Shown here piece by piece: positions 48,088 through 59,700 of a DNA stretch of 64,000 bases; positions within the stretch are counted from its first letter, which is position 1, and the number at the start of each line of letters is the position of its first letter. A program made the position numbers and the translations under genes. The DNA is from Thamnidium elegans. Taxonomy: Eukaryota; Mucoromycota; Mucoromycetes; Mucorales; Mucoraceae. The stretch lies in assembly GCA_025201345.1 (NCBI GenBank), contig JAIXMG010000018.1:124001-188000 (forward strand), given 5' to 3'. Under the pieces are notes generated by a model. The model did not search any database, had not been told where the DNA came from, and saw only the letters and a list, made by a program, of their open reading frames with translations.

Positions 48088-50982
48088 ATGAAGTTGATTT
48101 CCAACTTGGCTTCTTTATCGATTGCTGCTGCTTTGTTACTTCAAAGCGGTAGTTTCGTAACAGCAACTCCTTTATTCAATATACCTACAGTGGCTAGTCA
48201 CTCTAACGATGTATCCGAATCAACTGGAAACTGTGAACGTATGTACATTACACTACTCTCGTCCCTTATATATATGTATATATAACCAACTAATTTATTA
48301 TTATCATTAATAGCGTTCAAAATCATTTATCCTTCTTCAACAGGTAAATTCTTGTTATTGTTGTCAAAATAGAACGAAAAACATAAAATTAATATACTTC
48401 TTTTTTTCAGGTCTTACATTTGAAGAAGCAACACAACATATTGTAGCATGGTCAGCACCTGCTGGTATGAAAAAAATTAATGTTACATTAGTTGATAATG
48501 AATATGGAAGAAGTACTACCAACCTTGGTACTTTTGGTTAGTTGCAAAAAAATTATTTTATTTTATTTTATTTTTTTTCTTGAGCTAATACCCCCTAATA
48601 GATGCAAGTGATCAAACTACTAATGAAATACCTCTAAGTCTTTATGGTAAACCTAGTGGTGATTATCATTTCCATCTTTCTGGTCAAGGCGATAATTTGT
48701 TTTGTGAAACCGATTCTGTTTCCTTTAGAATTTATAAGCGTGAAGAAGAAGAACAAAATGTCGATACAGCTGAAACCACACCTGAACCTACTACTACTAT
48801 TACTACTACAGCCACCGCCACCACCACTACTACTGCAACCACCATTACTACTGCAGCTACCACTACTACATCTGAACCATTAAATGAATCAGAAATTGAA
48901 AACATTTTACAAGAAATTCAAGCTAACGGAGGTGAATCATCTACTGCTCACGACAATGATTCCAACTGGAACTCTGCTTTAGATCAAGTAGCACGTATCT
49001 CCAAGGACACCAACTCATACCAAAATGAGGACAAGACTGCAAAAATACAATCGTTTAACCAATATATTGAGACTTTAGATCAAGATTATAAAAAATACAT
49101 TGTTAAAAATAAGGAAACTCAAACAACAGCAGTAACTCATAAGAACGAAGCTGATCCTTGGTTCACAAATGAAGATCGTACACATGCAAATGCAAATGAA
49201 TGGCATTCCAACGATGCTGATCAAGATACTACTGCTCAATACCATCAAAATGATTCTGAATGGGTAAATGAATCTGAAGCTCATGATAACGATGCTGAAA
49301 AGGCATGGCATTCAAATGACGCTGATTATTTCACAAATGAAGATCAAACTACGGGTGCTGCTCAATACCACCAAAATGATTCCGAGTGGGTAAATGAATC
49401 GGAAGCTCATAATAACGTTGCTGATTGGGACACAGAAGAAGTCAGTGCTGATAATGATCACGTTGATAGCTCTGAATGGGAAGACACTCATGAAAATGAT
49501 GTAGATACTCATAACAATGGCTGGAGCACAGAAGAGATCGACATTGATCATGCTGACAGTTATCATAACAATGAGGCTGATTGGGAGTCCAATGACCATC
49601 TCAATGACGTTGATTTGACTTCTGCCGGTATTGAACACGTTGATGGCTGGGCAACTGAAGATGTTGATGCTGAAAGTCACCCTGAATATCATACAAATGA
49701 TTCTGAATGGCAAGAAAATGTTCATTTTAATTCCGCTGAAGATGACGATTCTCATTTAAATGGTTGGAACTCTGAAGAAGTTGATATTGATCATGAAAAT
49801 GAGTATCATGTCAACGATGCTGAATGGCGATCGAACGATGTCTTTACTGAACCCGTCTCTCATGCTAACGACGCTGAATGGCAATCTGAAGAAGATGATG
49901 CCGTTGTTACTGCTGAAAATACATATCATGTGAATGATTCTGAATGGCAATCGAACGATATGGAGGGCCATGATAACGCTGCTGAATGGCAATCTGAAGA
50001 AATCGATGCTGAGTATGCTCATGCTAATGATGCTGAATGGCAATCCGATGATCACTTTAACGCTGGTGAATGGCACTCTGAAGATGCAAGCCATGATAAC
50101 TCTGGTTGGGATACTGAAGATATTGATGTTCAACATGCTGATAGCTACCATACCAACAATGCTGAGTGGGAAGCTGATGGTCATACCAACGCTGCTGAGT
50201 GGACCTCTAATGAAGAAGGTCATGATAATGCTGCTGAGTGGCAATCCGAAGAAATCGATGCTGAGCCTGCTCATAATAATGACGCTGAATGGCAATCCGA
50301 TGAACATGTTAACGCTGCTGAATGGCAATCTAATGATAACCACAATAATGATGCTGAATGGCAATCTGAAGAAATCGATGCTGAACCTGCTCATCAAAAT
50401 GACGTCGAATGGCAATCCAATGATAACCACAATAACGCTGTTGAATGGCAATCGAACGATACCGAGGGTCACGATAATGCTGCCGAGTGGCAATCTGAAG
50501 AAATCGATGCTGCCCATGATAATGACGCTGAATGGCAATCTAATGACCATCTTAACGCTGCTGAATGGCAATCGAACGATACCGAGGGCCACGATAATGC
50601 TGCCGAGTGGCAATCTGAAGAAATTGATACTGAACTTGCCCATGCTAATGATGCTGAATGGACTTCTAACGAAGAAGATAAACATGTCAACGCTTCTGAG
50701 TGGTCTTCTAACGATGAAGGACACAACAATGCTGCTGAATGGACGTCTGAAGAGATTGAAGCAGAGTCTGGTCATGTTAATGCTGCTGAATGGGAATCTG
50801 ATGATGGACATATGAACGAAGCACATAACAATGAATGGCAATCCGAAGAAATTGATACAGTTCATGATAATGCTTTTGAGCAAGAAGTGACACTTCTTCA
50901 AGGTGATCAATCCAATTTGTGGGTTGACCATGAAAATACCCAAAGTAACGAAGGTCATACCAATGCTTGGGTTGGGTACTAA
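48088..50982 (+). CDS. Secreted protein: Kre9-like N-terminal domain, Thr-rich linker, Trp-centred acidic repeats
   Basis: Four exons (48088-48238, 48314-48343, 48411-48536, 48602-50982; exon 2 only 30 nt) join in frame to 895 residues. A signal peptide (about 1-26, ending FVTATP) leads to a domain resembling the Kre9/Knh1 N-terminal beta fold of fungal cell-wall proteins: IIYPSS, GLTFEEATQHIVAWSAP, INVTLVDNEYG. A Thr-rich linker of ACT/ACA codons follows. The remaining 600 residues are about 35 repeats, 11-20 residues apart, of the type (H/Y)xN(D/A)AEWQS(E/N)(E/D), rich in Asp, Glu, His, Asn and Trp and almost free of Lys and Arg. Each repeat keeps one Trp. No hydrophobic C-terminal tail, so a GPI anchor is unlikely; probably soluble or wall-bound. 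Function unknown. Confidence 0.88.
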
Positions 50983-51102
50983 CAAAAAAAAATTAAATTC
51001 TGTATTAAATAACCACTCTTCCTTTTCTTTCCTTTTTTTCTATAAAATAAAAATGTATTAAAAAAAAACATAATATTTAAAAAAGCATTTTCTTGTACCT
51101 GG

Positions 51103-51135
<33 letters not shown>

Positions 51136-51309
51136 CTTTATATAATGGTGATCATGTGTGGGGGATTTATTTGTATTCATTACTACTTTGTACAGCAAAA
51201 TAAATTTCAGTGTAAAAATTTGATATGTGCATACAAATATAAAAAAAAAGGGGGGGGGGGAAATGTTATATAAAAAAAAATAAAAAAATAAAGAAATGTA
51301 CATTGGGTT

Positions 51310-52204
51310 TTATAAAGATGAATTAGATTCTTGATGATAGTCGAGTAAAGAAGGTCTGTTTTCTAAAGAAGGTCTAATAATAGGTGAAGGGATAGATGAA
51401 GTGCCCAATAAACTTAATTGTTCTCTGATACGTCTGTGAGCAGAAATAATATTGGTTTCTACATTATGAATACGTGTAGAATAAGGTGGTATTTGAAGTA
51501 ATCGATCTACCATCTCATGAAGTGTAGTAACTTCATTAGTGGTATTTTGTGTGGGTGGTATGAACGAAGATAGAACGGAAGGTGCCATAGCCGCTAACGA
51601 AGCAGCTGATTGAAGAACAGCAGGTAGATCTTTGATAAACATTATTTTAATTATTTTTAAAGCCGAAAAATTAATTATTACCTTCTGTTATGAAAGCTGG
51701 CAAACTCATAAAATTAGACCCTAAATCTGCTCTGGCAGTAAGAAATTCGTCTAATAAAGAAACTGTAACTTGAAGCTGTTCTAGTAAATCTTCTTTTTCA
51801 TTAATTCTCTGTTGAAGTCGTCGATCGAGTTCACTTCGAACAGGTGGTGAAGTAGATGTAGTTGGTCCTGGTAACTGATGAACTCGAGAACTTCTACGTC
51901 TATCCATAAGTGAAGATGTTAACATGGAATGTCTTCTAGTTATACGAGAACGACGAAGTTGAGAAGATGTTGCAGTTGGTATAGAAGAGGATACAGGGGT
52001 CAGGTGACGAGGGTTATTATTTACAGGATGTCGGGATGTAGAAGGTCTTCTATTATTATTATTGTTATTATATACATTTTGTACAAGTTGATGAGGAAAA
52101 ATTGACCAAGAATCCTCATCTATATCTTCTTGGTGTTTAATATACTCTTCATGTTGCTGTTGTTCTTGTTCAATATCTCTAGGTTTCCAAAGCGGTAAGC
52201 CCAT
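51310..52204 (-). CDS. Hypothetical coiled-coil protein with Arg/Ser-rich region
   Basis: Two minus-strand exons (52204-51682 and 51629-51310) join in frame to 280 residues. The start MGLPLWKPRDIEQEQQQHEE follows an AT-rich leader. There is an Asn run near residue 45-52, an Arg/Ser-rich basic stretch (RRSRITRRHS, DRRRSSR; about 84-110), and then a coiled coil (ELDRRLQQRINEKEDLLEQL, VSLLDEFLTARADLG). The second exon is helical (LHEMVDRLLQIP ... IISAHRRIREQLSLL) with a Ser/Pro-rich tail. The frame and splice junction are convincing, but I do not recognise the family. Convergent with the repeat protein. Confidence 0.75.
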
Positions 52205-52320
52205 TTTGTATAATTATTTGTTAATAAAGATCTATAAAAAAAATCGTTGTTTTAAAGAAGAAAAAAATACAAGCGCAAGTACTACAATAAGTGCCCCCTT
52301 TTTCTCTTTTGGGAAAGATC

Positions 52321-52357
<37 letters not shown>

Positions 52358-52489
52358 GACTCTTTTTAAAGTGACCTTGAAAAAAAGTTCAAAGCAGGTT
52401 AGTTTGAGCCTTGAGTAACATGCACAATGCTAAATTTTGAATATATTACATGTATAAAATCTAAAATCTTGAAAGACAAACCGTATCTG

Positions 52490-52687
52490 TTACGGCAATT
52501 TGAATTTTGAACTAGTTGCCTGGAATACACTTTTTCGACCAGGATCCAAAGCAACTGGCAAATAATTAGACGTTGTTTCTGTATTGTAAAGTCTTTTCAT
52601 CGATTGACCGCAATGACTTTTTTTTTTGTAAAATAAAAAATCAACCGAGCAGTCAAAAAGTTTTCTATCACTATCAAAAGGAATCAT
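52490..52687 (-). pseudogene. Fanzor (eukaryotic TnpB-like) relic carrying the RuvC-I motif
   Basis: A 65-codon minus-strand frame reads IPFDSDRKLFDCSVDFLFYK and then NYLPVALDPGRKSVFQATS. The second matches the first RuvC motif of TnpB/Fanzor proteins (catalytic Asp in DPGR), and the first matches the strand preceding it (R-x-F-x-x-S-V-x-FLF). No second or third RuvC motif follows on this strand within the next 2 kb, and no continuous frame precedes it. A 67-codon minus-strand frame at 53548-53345 may be another piece but was not recognised. A relic, in the opposite orientation to the one at 16847-17498 and carrying the part that one lacks. Confidence 0.7.
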
Positions 52688-54080
52688 CTCTTCTAATCTA
52701 TTAGAAAGAAACTTTCCCTGTTATTTTTTCGGCAACAAATATGAGAGGTTTAAGATTACCTTTTATAGTGAAGTTTTTTGAAATAAATTTTTTTGTAAAA
52801 CACTCCTATCTGAGCGTTGAAACTTTGAGCTTCTTTTCTTTCACAAATGACGCAAGAGCACCAACGTTGAGAGTGATAAATCGCCAATGCAAATTTGCTT
52901 TTGGTAATATAGACGAAATTTTAGGGAGAAGGAGCCTTCTTATATCAAGAAAAAATTATGGGATTGATGCTCTTCTAGTTCTGATAGGATGTGAAGATGA
53001 AGCAATAGATTCAGTAATAAAAAAAATATACATTGTTCACTAGAATTTACAGCTTTGACAGTTACTCCTTGATGAGTTTTATCTGTAACTGAAGTAACAT
53101 AAAAGGCAAACACTCATAAAGATATGTTTTTATTTTAGACATCATCCGTAAATAATTACATATCATACAACAGCCAGTTAAGTAACCTAACATTTTATCG
53201 GTATAACTTATTCTGGTTCCTACCGCTAATTATTCCTTTATCATAGTGTATAGACCAAAGTACTATAACAGTCAAAAATATACCAACATTTTCTTACATG
53301 GTAATATATACAATTTTAGCTATGATACTACACTGTATAACTAATTATATCTCACTTATAGACATACTTTTATTGTCCTCTATGAAGTAACGCGCTTCAT
53401 TGATAATTTCAGCTGTTAATCGCTGAAGAACCATCAATGAAACTGCCTGAAGCATCCCTGTACTGGATTTTCTTTTTTCAGCATTGTTGTACAGTTCTCT
53501 CCCTGCAATTTTTTCTCGCCATGCAAAATATTTAACGCTCCGCGACACTAATCAGGATTGCATAGAAAAGAAAAAAAAAAACTCGGTCGGCATAACGTAT
53601 ATGTTGCAGCAGTTAAAAAAAGTAAATGTGCCTACATATTCTGGTATATTTTTTAAAATGTAAAGAGTTATAGAGCTTAAACAACTCGTATCTGACGTAT
53701 TGAATGTATCGAGATTTTATTCAGATAGGATGCATCTAATAAAAACGTATAACAAGCCATTTACTATACCTCTAATATTAAAAAGTATAAAAAGTTGCGC
53801 AATAACGCTCTAGAATGATGTTCCGAAAAAAAAAGAAGTAATGATTTGTAATCTAGTTATTAGACATTTTACTACTTTTTCATGCAATAAAGAAAAAAGG
53901 AAGGATTCGTATTATAAATTGAAAGAGGGGAATGACGAATTAGCGGCTATTTAAACTTTCTTACATTATTAATCAAAGTATATATTGGCCCCGGAGTTTC
54001 CTGCAAAAAAAAAAGTATTTAGATAAATTTTTTCTTGTATCTTTTCTCTCATTATCCTTTTTTCTCCCTTTTAAACAAAA
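52688..54080. other. Stretch with unassigned short frames
   Basis: A plus-strand frame of 100 codons (52741-53043) and a minus-strand frame of 67 codons (53548-53345, helical by appearance) show no domain. They may be decayed flanks of the Fanzor relic or chance. The GST promoter presumably lies at the right end. Confidence 0.35.
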
Positions 54081-54938
54081 ATGTCTGATTCTAAAATTAT
54101 CTTTTATAACGCAGTTGTCTGCCCTTACGCTCAACGTGCTGCCATTGCATTAAGAGAATCTGGTGCCCTGTATGAGACAATCGATATCGATTTGGTTAAT
54201 AAGCCTGAATGGTAAGATGCAAATAACAATTAAACATAAAAAGGACTATAAAAATAACATTGATATAGGTATAAGGACGTTAATCCCGATACCAAAGTCC
54301 CTGCTTTAGGTGTTGAAGGTCAAAATATCGCTGAATCTTTAGTTATTATCGAATATATTAATGACCGTTTCCCAAAAGCAAAGTAAGAATTTTTATAATG
54401 TGTGTATAACATATTTTTTTTTTCTTACTTACTTTTTTCTCTTAGCTTATTGCCCAAGGAAGCTATTAGACGCGCTAATGTTCGTTTCGTTATTGAATTC
54501 TTTACTACCAAGATCAATGGTGTCTTTTTCAAGTACTTATTTGGTAGTCAAGATGAAAGTTCTTTTGAAGAATTCGATAAGGAAATCAATGCTTCTTTAG
54601 TTCGCGTAAGTAGATAATTTTTAAATGTAAATTATATATATATCTAACAGGTTTATTAGCTTGATAAACTCTTGACTCAACAATCTGCTACTGGTCCTTA
54701 CTTCCTCGGTAACGAATTTTCTTTAGCCGATATTGCTATTGCGCCCTTCTTTTTACGTATTCTTGGATTCAGCAAAATTTACTTGAAGGGCTATCAATTT
54801 GAAGCCCTCAAGACCCATCCTCGTCTCGAAGAATTCATCAAGGGTATTACTACAAGACCTTCTGTTACAGAAACTTATGTTGGTGATGAAGAGTATATTA
54901 AGCGCTTCTCTGAAAGATATAATCTTACCAAGAAATAA
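54081..54938 (+). CDS. Glutathione S-transferase, omega-like
   Basis: Four exons (54081-54211, 54269-54382, 54446-54605, 54660-54938) join in frame to 227 residues, a normal GST length. The N-terminal thioredoxin fold has the active-site CPYAQR with Cys14, as in omega-type enzymes that use cysteine rather than serine or tyrosine and reduce mixed disulfides or dehydroascorbate. TKVPALG contains the cis-proline and ESLVIIEYI the glutathione gamma-glutamyl contact. The C-terminal all-helical domain has the conserved FSLADIAIAPFF. Cytosolic by lack of signals. Exon borders fall between secondary-structure blocks. Confidence 0.93.
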
Positions 54939-55208
54939 GAAGAGACCCCCCTCCCGAAATATATATTTCATACCTTGATGTCTATTTTTTTTTCTTTTTT
55001 AAATAAACAATTACCATTCTTTATCCATAAAAGAAAAATAGAAAAACCTTGAACCATGTTTAAATAATTATATATTACACGATTTCCTTTATTTTCTCGT
55101 GGTAATACTATTCAACAATTACTTATTTTTTTTACACTACCTATTGATTAACATACGTTACACACGATTGATACAGACACTACATTTCACAAAAATGTAT
55201 AAAAGAAG

Positions 55209-55279
55209 GGCTTCTCCGGGAATCGAACCCGGGACCTCTCGCACCCTAAGCGAGAATTATACCACTAAACCAAGAAACC
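55209..55279 (-). tRNA. tRNA-Pro (anticodon AGG)
   Basis: The minus-strand sequence folds as a 71-nt cloverleaf: acceptor arms GGTTTCT and AGAAGCC, an anticodon stem CTCGC/GCGAG around loop TTAGGGT (anticodon AGG), and a T arm with GGTTCGATTCC (B box). The A box TGGTTTAGTGG is normal. No intron and no encoded CCA. An LTR retrotransposon begins 9 bp from its 5' end. Confidence 0.95.
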
Positions 55280-55288
55280 GCTGATATT

Positions 55289-55798
55289 TGTCAATCTGAA
55301 AAAGGCAGATGGGTTGGATGTCCCGGAAGTTAATAGTCCGGACCGCAACAGTCCGGTTTGTCCGGATCAAGATGAAGACCTCATGGATATCCCGGTTGAA
55401 ATCGAGCTTAGGCTTAAGAAGACTAAGGTCCAAAAAAGGAAGTTTGTACCATCTATCAAGAATAATCTAAAAAGGAAAAAGGCTAAACAGTAACGAATAA
55501 ATGTCACCTCTTCAAGTATTCAATGTTATTCCTAATTCCTCTTTCCCGAATATTTAACAGATGCACACATTACAAATACTCATTATGATAATCATGCTAC
55601 TTATGATTATCATATTACTTTACTATTTATATATTCTTTATTACTAATACCATTATCCCACTTAACTATAAATACCCCTCTTGAATGATTAATAAAACAT
55701 TATCTTCTATTTGACATAACTACTTACTTAATTGATTAACCACTGAGAGTTGAATCAATTACACTTAAATTACTATAAATACTATTACAAAACTTACA
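55289..55798 (+). repeat. 5' LTR
   Basis: Begins TGTCAATC and ends CTTACA. It contains a TATA box (TATAAATA, 55667-55674) and an AATAAA signal shortly after. Its first 205 bases also encode, in the 3' copy, the last 68 codons of the polyprotein. Confidence 0.95.
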
Positions 55799-55800
55799 TT

Positions 55801-55810
55801 TGGTAGCACC
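55801..55810 (+). other. Primer binding site, initiator tRNA-Met-like
   Basis: TGGTAGCACC starts two bases after the 5' LTR and matches, at 9 of 10 positions, the site complementary to the 3' end of initiator tRNA-Met used by yeast Ty elements. Confidence 0.65.
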
Positions 55811-55821
55811 AGTTTCTCAAG

Positions 55822-56730
55822 ATGACAGGAAAAGAAGATTACAATAATGAAATGGCTGAACTTATAAAGAGGTTCACTACGGCTTTGGGTGATAACAAAC
55901 AAATTAGGGTGAAAGAACCTAATACTTATGATGGTACAAGAGACGCACTTCTAATTGATGGTTGGATTAGATCGGTTGAAAGATATGTAAACTTTCAAGG
56001 CTGGAATGCTGAAAGAAGTTATTTATTTGGTACTACTTTATTGCGTGATAGGGCTGATGCATGGTTTAGAACCATTGAATTAACTGATGAAGCCCCTACT
56101 ACTTGGTTGGAATTAAAAAGGTTAATTACGGAATTTTTTAGACCTGATAATTCTGTCAGAATTGCTCGTGATCGTTTAGCTATATTAAAACAAACAAGTG
56201 ACTTGGTGACTTATATTAACAATTTTATGGATATTAAATTAGCTATTCCTGGTATGACTGACGATGAAGGTTGTGACAAGTTTGTTAGAGGTTTGGTCAA
56301 CAAACAAATGCGTTCTCACATTCGTCAATATGAAGCAAATACTTTGAAAGAAGCTATTCATGCAGCTTTAGCTTTTGATAGTGCTCAACATGAAGAAGAT
56401 TCATCTACTAGTTCTACTTTTAGGGCACGCCCTAAACAACAAGTGGTTGATGATCCCATGGAATTGGATGCTATTGATAATAGAAATTATCAAAGGTCAA
56501 GTTCAAGACCTAACAACAACTACTCTCGCAGTCAAAATTACTCTTCTGGTTATTCTCGTGAAAAAAACTATCGTACTAACAATTATTCTCGTAATAATTC
56601 TGGTGGGTCTGCTGCTTCTTGCTATTACTGTCACAAAACTGGTCATTTGAAACGAAATTGTCGTACTAGGTTGTCTGACATCAAGAGATTGGATGATCAA
56701 CATTACAAGAAGGATTTTCACTCCACGTAG
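55822..56730 (+). CDS. Retrotransposon Gag protein
   Basis: A 302-residue frame starting 23 bases after the LTR. A helical capsid-type region (WNAERSYLFGTTLLRDRADAW, then FFRPDNSVRIARDRL) resembles the gag domain of Ty3/Gypsy elements. A basic Asn/Ser/Arg-rich stretch follows and ends with a CCHC zinc knuckle (CYYCHKTGHLKRNC) that binds the element RNA. The pol frame overlaps the end of gag in the -1 frame. Confidence 0.92.
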   Translation: MTGKEDYNNEMAELIKRFTTALGDNKQIRVKEPNTYDGTRDALLIDGWIRSVERYVNFQGWNAERSYLFGTTLLRDRADAWFRTIELTDEAPTTWLELKRLITEFFRPDNSVRIARDRLAILKQTSDLVTYINNFMDIKLAIPGMTDDEGCDKFVRGLVNKQMRSHIRQYEANTLKEAIHAALAFDSAQHEEDSSTSSTFRARPKQQVVDDPMELDAIDNRNYQRSSSRPNNNYSRSQNYSSGYSREKNYRTNNYSRNNSGGSAASCYYCHKTGHLKRNCRTRLSDIKRLDDQHYKKDFHST

Positions 56731-59700
56731 TTGAAGAACAGGAAGTTCAACTACTTGAATCAGATAACGATGATAATTTTCCTGATAACAATAAAAATTT
56801 AATTGATTTTGACCTTTATTCTAATGCTATTTCACTAGATAGCGCTCAATTCCCTATACTTAACCCAAAACCTTATACTACTCAAACTATAGTTGAAGAT
56901 GAATTCCAAACTCAAAATATAGTTGTTGAAACACTGCCTATTTTGTATCCAAAATCACTAAATGATGAATTACAATACCTAACTGAACTGAATGCTATTG
57001 CCACAACTCTACCTCTTTATCCTGCTTCCTATCGTGCTCAACAACTCCAAGTACTTATTGACTCAGGTGCTAGCGAAAACTATGTCTCTCCTCACGTAAT
57101 CCAGTCCGTAAATAAAAAAAGACTTATTCCTGTGAATAATCGACAAGTCGAAACTGCTAGTGGGAATATCTCACAAATTGAATATAAAGTTGAAATGGAT
57201 ATAACTTTGAATGGTGTTTGCAACAAGATTACCGCTTTTGTCTTCCCTACCAAATTTGATCTCATCCTTGGACGTTCTTGGTTAAAGCAAGCTCAACCTT
57301 CTCCAGATTGGGAAAATGATACTTGGTATTTAAATAATGGACGTGTCAAACTACAACCGTGTACGAATATAAAGAAACATTCACATTCTCTTCCTAAACT
57401 TAGTTATCTCATTAGCCATAAACAAGCTGATCGCCTCATAAAAAAAGGTGGTGAAAGCTTTCTATTTTTTATTAAATCCAATGATGAAAATGACAAGTAC
57501 ACAAATCCAAAACTCCAAACTGCTGACTACTGGGGCCAATTAGTACAAGAATTCTCTACTGTCTTTAAAGATGAACTGCCTGGTCTTCCACCTGATCGTG
57601 GTATACACCATTTAATTGACACTGGCGATGCTGATCCTGTTTCCCGTCCTCCCTACAAAATGAGTCCATTGGAATTAGACGAACTAAAAAAACAACTAAC
57701 TGAATTACTTCGTTTAGGCTTAATTAAACCTAGTTCTTCCCCGTGGGGTGCTGGTGTTCTTTTTGTTCGTAAGAAGCCTGATCCTGGATCAACAAAACCT
57801 GGAAGCCTTCGAATGTGTATTGATTACCGATCTTTGAATAAACTTTCCATCCGAAATAGTTCAGTATACCTAGAATTGATGAATGCTTAGACAAAATGAG
57901 TGGTGCACGTTATTTTACAAGTTTGGATTTACGAAGTGTTACCATCAAATCAGAATCCATCCTGATGATGTTCCAAAAACTGCTTTCAACACTCGGTACG
58001 GTCAGTACTCATGGCTGGTATTGCCTTTTGGACTTTGCAATGCTCCACCTGTATTCCATCGTTAATGAACAAGATCTTGGTGAATATTTTGATAAAAACT
58101 ATTGTTATACCTTGACGATATTCTCATTTTAGTAAACGCTTGAAGAACACAAGATCCACGTTCGACAGATTCTGAATGTACTAAAAAAAGAAAAAACTGA
58201 TTGCTAACTTAAAGAAGTGCGAATTTAGCAAGAGTGAATTAACTTTTGTGGGTTTCAAAATAACTGCTCATGGTATCTCTCCAAGTCCTGAAAAGGTGAA
58301 AGTTGTTCAACATTGGCCACAAATGAGGAATGTACAAGAAGTTCGCCAATTTATTGGGTTTGCTCAATTTTATAAAAGGTTTATAAAAAACTTTGCGTCG
58401 ATAGCTGCGGCCTTTAACAGATTTAACAAGGGGGACAGGTATAAAAACGAGACCAATTGTTTGGACCAGTGACTGCCAAAATAGTTTTGATAGATTAAAG
58501 AAATTGTTATCATCAAGTCCTGTACTTCAAGTAGTTCGTATGGATAAGCCTTTTAGAATTGAAGTTGATGCTTCTGATCGAGGCTGCGGGGCGGTCCTCC
58601 TACAACCTGACGATGACCCTACACTACCATGGCACCCACTTTGCTTTGAATCAAAAAAATATGCTGACTCAGAGACTAAATTGCCTGCACAAGAGAGAGA
58701 ATTGCTTGGGATTCTACATGCACTACGTACCTGGCGGTGTTATGTTGATGGATGTCCTAAAGGTTATACTGTATTCTCTGACCACCTTCCTTTGGAGTAT
58801 TTTAGATCAAAAGAAAACCCGCCAAGTAGATTAATAAGGTGGATTAATGAATTAGAATTATATGCACCAAATATTTGTTATAAACCTGGCAAAGAAAACA
58901 TAATACCTGATATCTTATCAAGAATGGACTTTAATGCAGCTAAGCCAAATCCCGATGTTAAACCAATGGAGCCTGAATATCTGTATGCAACTTGGAATCA
59001 CTTACCTGCTACATTACGCAGCGATTGGCCTCTCTTATTAATTCCAGAAAATAGAATTAAGGTAAAATCAGCTGAAATAAAATCGATTTTAAATAGAGAA
59101 GAAAAACACTTTCATGTTACTGCTAATCAAGTTTATCGCAAGGTTGCTATAGATGCTAACTCTGGTGTAAAAAATGTTCCTTTTTTACCTTTTGCAAAAC
59201 GAGCTGAAACTGTTAGTCAATATCATGAATCTTTTGGTCATGCTGGTTACAAGACAATGTTAAATATATTACTTTCTCGATTTTGGTGGCCGTCTCTTAG
59301 GTTAGATATTCAACAGTGGTTGAACACTTGTCCTCAATGTCAAATTAATAGTCGTCGCGGAAATGCTCACAGAGATGAAATGCACCCTTTAAAAGTTCCT
59401 ACAGCCTTTGATAGATGGCATTTAGATTTCCTTGATTTACCTATGACCCTAAAAGGTAATCGCTGGTTACTAATTGGTGTAGATTATGCTACGAATTGGT
59501 GTGTTGCCAGAGCGGTTCCTAGCGCCTCAAAAGAAGTAGTTGCTGATTTTATTTATGAAGAAATCGTTATGAATTTTGGTGTTATGTCTGAAATTGTAAC
59601 TGATCGAGGTGCCAACTTCACTAGTGCTTTAGTTCAAGAATATGTTAAACGTATTGGTTCAAAATTTAAGCTTACGTCAGCGTACCATCCAAGAACGAAT

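Noticed and set aside
49075..50985. Long minus-strand open frames (409, 147 and 78 codons) opposite the tryptophan-repeat exon
   Set aside because: They follow from the repeated codons of the sense strand, which never create stops in that antisense frame. The translation is a hydrophobic repeat with no family features.
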